Source: an uncultured beta proteobacterium (GTDB lineage Bacteria; Pseudomonadota; Gammaproteobacteria; Burkholderiales; Burkholderiaceae_C). Taken from it: a stretch of 64,000 nucleotides of DNA. Every line of letters starts with the position of its first letter. The stretch's first letter is position 1. The notes below the pieces were generated by a model. It saw only the letters and a program-made list of their open reading frames with translations. It did not search any database and had not been told where the DNA came from. Location of the stretch: contig CAIJOK010000044.1 of the NCBI GenBank assembly GCA_903822205.1, forward strand, positions 1-64,000. The letters run 5' to 3'. This document shows, piece after piece, positions 62,001-64,000 of the stretch. The position numbers and the translations under genes were made by a program.

Positions 62001-62640
62001 TGCCAGCGTCTTGTTTAAGTGTCAGTTTGGAAGATAGAGATGTCGTGGCGTTGTCGCGTGCGCGCGCCATGGCTGGTTGCTCAGCAGGCACGGTGTAAAC
62101 GTCAAAGCCAAGTACCTTGCGGTTATCAGGGGTCTGGGGTTCAAGATAGATGATGGGCGCATAGATTTTTCGCGGTGACACGGGGCTGACGTGGTAAGCA
62201 GGCCACCCATCGCGACGCACATCAGCGATGTGACGGTTTAGATTTGGGGCGATCACCTGCGCCATAAACCCCACACCCACCGAGCCAGAGACATGCTGAG
62301 AAACACCAAAGCTTGCGTAATAGGCATGAAAATCCCGGCGTGTCACCTTGACGGATGCATTGAAAAGTCCCACAAACCCCTTGAGCAGCAGCTCATGCTC
62401 CACCAGATGCCTTTCAAGGTGTGCTTTGATGTCGATCACATCGCGATCGAAGTTGCTGCGAACTTCAAGCTCAGCGTCACGTCCAGCGCTACGCCATAAC
62501 AGAGCGGTTGCGGCCAGTGATACGGTGAGCACAAGAAGTGCCAAAAAAACGGGCCAAAACCTGGACGCGTTTGCAAACGTGTGACGGGTCTGGTGTTCGG
62601 GTGTGGTGGACATTGGGTTGATTTTGAACGGGTCTGTCAT
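59068..62640 (-). CDS. CHASE-PAS hybrid histidine kinase
   Basis: A 1190-residue kinase: membrane helix (about 30-50), a CHASE periplasmic sensor (about 80-310, VTRRDFHAYYASFGVSQHVS, GWVDMPFRM), second helix near 340-365, three PAS/PAC domains (about 385-790), phosphoacceptor H799 (ANMSHEIRTPMNGVIGMVDL), ATPase with NLIGNAIKFTRSESK, IDNGIGMSNEV and GGTGLGLSISRQ, and a receiver with D1104 in LLLTDCHMPLMDGF. It meets phoB tail to tail with a 21-base overlap. It fills the place where phoR is usually found, but its layout is not PhoR-like, so a phosphate role is speculative. ATG 62613 is an alternative start. Confidence 0.92.
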   Translation of the reverse strand: MTDPFKINPMSTTPEHQTRHTFANASRFWPVFLALLVLTVSLAATALLWRSAGRDAELEVRSNFDRDVIDIKAHLERHLVEHELLLKGFVGLFNASVKVTRRDFHAYYASFGVSQHVSGSVGVGFMAQVIAPNLNRHIADVRRDGWPAYHVSPVSPRKIYAPIIYLEPQTPDNRKVLGFDVYTVPAEQPAMARARDNATTSLSSKLTLKQDAGTDVPGFIMYAPVYRFGAAMDTPAKRHANCLGWVDMPFRMTEFVASALPAGSQLIDLEIFDGSTRSQADLMYDEDDTTGFDATYVSPFNSTLPLVFGGHTWTLSFHSLPGYGAPVLTRKPQLVAIVGIILGVTLSLLTALISFAVQQRHDISIRKQVELAALASRDFLQKLTSCLPGCVYQLKLRTDGSFCFPYASRQMQNLFGVAPNDVREDAQKAFATAHPDDVSGLISTTLTSARGMTEWHHEWRVVLLDTTVRWVSASAQPQREPDGSVLWHGYIADITESKGIQQELLLHRDHLQELVEQQTVELEQSLENLKSSEEKYRTLIETTRTGFLMIDTDGKVLDANPEYVRLTGHTELKDILGKSVIQWTADYEIEKNLNALAQCIEDRRIKNLVIDYVDGSGQITPVEINATLSVDGGSPKIIAICRDVNDRRQLEDALKASSERWQFALEGSGDGVWDWNLETDEALFSKRWKEMLGYAENELANNASAWSGRVHPDDLSNVMATLKVSIDEKMPFACEFRMQCKDGRWKWILGRGMAVSFGSNGAPVRLVGTNTDITERKKMEDAAHAASRSKSEFLANMSHEIRTPMNGVIGMVDLLQRTDLNPNQHRMLDTINQSSLALLGILNDILDYSKIEAGKLTVEQIATPLCEVAQDVVHLMTTAAKSKYIDLSVWVDPALPQWVFSDPLRLRQVLINLIGNAIKFTRSESKRQGQVALRVEPCTLANSLPGVHLRVIDNGIGMSNEVVARLFQPFTQADSGTSRQYGGTGLGLSISRQLIKLMGGQIMVQSKVFHGSEFTVELPLMEASPVSMRASVQDRRLQPHTPAPSVEQAAACGKLILLAEDNETNREVIGEQLRLLGYAAELAEDGMTAIEKWRTGRFALLLTDCHMPLMDGFELTALIRAEEGTGPHKPIIAVTANAMQGEAQRCLDNGMDDYLSKPLRMDKLKAMLDQWLPLDSPDHTTATVSNPVVA

Positions 62641-63090
62641 CCTGGCGTCCTTGATTGAATGCGCCCAAACGGGCTGCTGGCATCACGTCTGGGGCGGCTT
62701 TCAGGCGACATCATCAACCACCCCCAAACTGTCAAAACGCTTCATTTTCACGGAAATGCCCGTCCAGTGCAGGGTTCGGGAAAGCGGTGGTTTCATGGAT
62801 CACTTTTTTGAACTCTTGAATGTAGGACATCGTAAATTTGGTGTCCACGATGGTCTTCGATGGAATGTTTGCTGCTGTATGGCCGTAAACGCAAGGCTTG
62901 TAATTGGACCGTAGCGGGAAGTGTACATTCAATGTACAATCAATGTACAATAAATTATTGATGCTATTGTATTGCATCAATTTTCTAATTATGCACGGTA
63001 TATAAGCGTATCTTGCTATTGTTTTTTAATTTATAGCGTATTTTATTTTTTAGAGGCTTTGAGACCCTGCCCCAATCGCAGTCACACCAA
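62641..63090. other. Intergenic region
   Basis: About 450 bases upstream of the CHASE kinase, becoming AT-rich towards 63050. It holds the three-fold 11-bp repeat listed separately and no convincing gene. A minus-strand open stretch at 62732-62980 has no recognisable features. Confidence 0.4.
62922..62954. repeat. Three 11-bp iterons with TGTACA cores
   Basis: TGTACATTCAA, TGTACAATCAA and TGTACAATAAA follow each other directly with an 11-base period; each starts with the palindrome TGTACA. One helical turn spacing suggests cooperative binding of a regulator on one face of the DNA. It lies about 280 bases upstream of the CHASE kinase start and about 140 before the small ORF at 63091. Confidence 0.65.
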
Positions 63091-63249
63091 ATGACCACCC
63101 CACCTGTCACCGACAACTATCGCATCTACGACCGCTACGACCGCTACGATGGCGACGATGGCGACTGGGACAAGCAACGCATACTTTTTCGCTCTCTCGT
63201 GCGCTTTGAACAGTCGTTGATGCAGGAACGTTTTGGAAGACAACGATAA
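63091..63249 (+). CDS. Small hypothetical protein with Asp/Tyr/Arg repeats
   Basis: A 52-codon frame from ATG 63091 to TAA 63247-63249. The peptide is highly charged: MTTPPVTDNYRIYDRYDRYD then GDDGDWDKQRILF and a basic helical end RSLVRFEQSLMQERFGRQR. No good ribosome site precedes the ATG. It lies between the iteron region and the end of a chemoreceptor gene. Unrecognised; may be a fragment. Confidence 0.35.
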   Translation: MTTPPVTDNYRIYDRYDRYDGDDGDWDKQRILFRSLVRFEQSLMQERFGRQR

Positions 63250-63474
63250 AAGGGCGTCTTGCAGTTGCTCAGACGTTGCCAGGGTGGGGGGGTGCAGTGG
63301 GGTCAGAGAGCAAACTGCGCTGCGGCGAGGCTTTCAGTTCAGCCTCTTGGGCGCGGAATTCTGCGTACCAGGCGCTGGATTCGATGGTTTGCAGGCGGTA
63401 TTCCAGGCCGTTGGGGCCGGCCAGCGACACCCTGCAGCACAATGCAATTCTTGTCGCTTGGTCCGTGCTGGAAT

Positions 63475-64000
63475 CTACAACAATAACTTGCGGTGTGGTT
63501 GATGGCCAATGGAACGGGTATGACCCCGAGTTGGCGCGGCATCGGTGGTAAAAAATGCAACCGACTGCTGCAACTGGCTGGCCTGGCTGGACAGTTCTTC
63601 GCTGGTGGCAGCCAGTTCTTCAGAGGCCGAGGCATTTTGCTGGGTGGCTTGGCTTAAATGGCCCATCACAGTGCCGATCTGGGTGATGGACTCGCTCTGC
63701 TCTGCTGATGCCGCAGTGATCTCTTGCACCAGCTCAGAGGTTTTTTGGATGCTGGGAACAATCTCGCCTAGCAACCTGCCCGCGCGTTCGGCTGTGTTCA
63801 CACTGTTGCCGGCCAGCTCTCCTATCTCTTTGGCTGCATCTTGACTGCGTTCGGCCAGTTTGCGAACCTCGGCGGCCACCACTGCAAAGCCTTTACCGTG
63901 TTCACCCGCACGGGCAGCCTCGATGGCGGCGTTGAGCGCCAGCAGGTTGGTCTGGTACGCAATGTCATCGACGATGCTGATCTTGGCGGCGATCTGTTTC
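63475..64000 (-). CDS. Chemoreceptor, C-terminal part cut by window edge
   Basis: The minus-strand frame enters from the right edge and is in phase through the receptor tip [20 protein letters not shown] and [20 protein letters not shown] to the C-terminal methylation helix ([20 protein letters not shown]) and a short tail ending HRKLLL at 63475. The N-terminal sensor is outside the window. The 225 bases between 63250 and 63474 show no clear gene, only a minus-strand open stretch of about 50 codons without known motifs. Confidence 0.9.
   Translation of the reverse strand, partial: KQIAAKISIVDDIAYQTNLLALNAAIEAARAGEHGKGFAVVAAEVRKLAERSQDAAKEIGELAGNSVNTAERAGRLLGEIVPSIQKTSELVQEITAASAEQSESITQIGTVMGHLSQATQQNASASEELAATSEELSSQASQLQQSVAFFTTDAAPTRGHTRSIGHQPHRKLLL

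Noticed and set aside
1..64000. CRISPR array, tRNA or rRNA genes, prophage
   Set aside because: No regularly spaced direct repeats with unique spacers, no cloverleaf or ribosomal sequence recognised by eye, and no phage structural genes. Repeats found are MITEs, IS ends and gene duplications.

Overview
The window looks like a chromosome segment of a motile, Gram-negative betaproteobacterium, probably Burkholderiales and perhaps Comamonadaceae-like. The reasons are the glnE, YhdP-family and mltA gene types, the CheV/CheZ/Aer plus paired MotC/MotD-type chemotaxis genes, a general (Burkholderiales-type) porin, the pstSCAB-phoU-phoB order, and the very high density of c-di-GMP and chemotaxis proteins. 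The species cannot be named from this sequence alone.

Layout. 0-0.2 kb: edge of an IS1634-type transposase. 0.7-3.2 kb: a YbbP-like ABC permease. 3.3-6.7 kb: a graveyard holding a palindromic MITE, a 47-codon chimera of the HsdM start and an EAL-domain end, two broken PIN-domain toxins (one with its small partner), and wrecked hsdS and hsdR, all on the minus strand and joined to the 3' end of intact glnE. 6.7-15 kb: housekeeping genes glnE, the YhdP-family giant protein and mltA. 15-22 kb: motility and chemotaxis genes cheV, an Aer-like receptor, cheZ, a DedA protein, motC/motD-type stator genes and a cyclic-nucleotide-binding protein of unknown output. 23-30 kb: two recent copies of an EAL-CBS-GGDEF gene flanking a tandem methylglyoxal-synthase-like gene and a chemoreceptor. 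29.8-31.1 kb: decayed insertion sequences. 31.3-40.1 kb: an unusual chemosensory operon-like array with a periplasmic binding protein, a miniature receptor-like protein, two CheX-type phosphatases (one fused to a dead receiver), CheY and two membrane-bound CheA-like kinases. 40.2-43.4 kb: a PhnD-type binding protein overlapping a sensor GGDEF-EAL protein. 43.5-46.9 kb: a secreted ParB-like/autotransporter-repeat protein divergent from a porin. 47-53 kb: a hybrid kinase and a histidine kinase/HD-GYP regulator pair. 53.5-59.1 kb: the pst-pho locus. 59-64 kb: a large CHASE hybrid kinase, a possible 11-bp iteron operator, a tiny ORF and a chemoreceptor cut by the edge.

How the parts may work together. 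The phosphate locus ends in phoB with no adjacent phoR. Reading promoters by eye, I find PhoB-box-like 11-bp direct repeats with a -10-like hexamer about 10 bases downstream before pstS, the porin, one chemoreceptor, the second CheA-like kinase and the hybrid kinase, plus a weaker site before the chemosensory array. Together with a PhnD-type binding protein next to a c-di-GMP enzyme, this suggests, as inference only, that phosphate starvation controls part of the chemotaxis and c-di-GMP machinery. The most unusual items are the 31-40 kb chemosensory array, the fossil copy of the kinase/HD-GYP module left between its two kinases, the tandem methylglyoxal-synthase gene, and the ParB-like protein carried on autotransporter-type repeats without a barrel.
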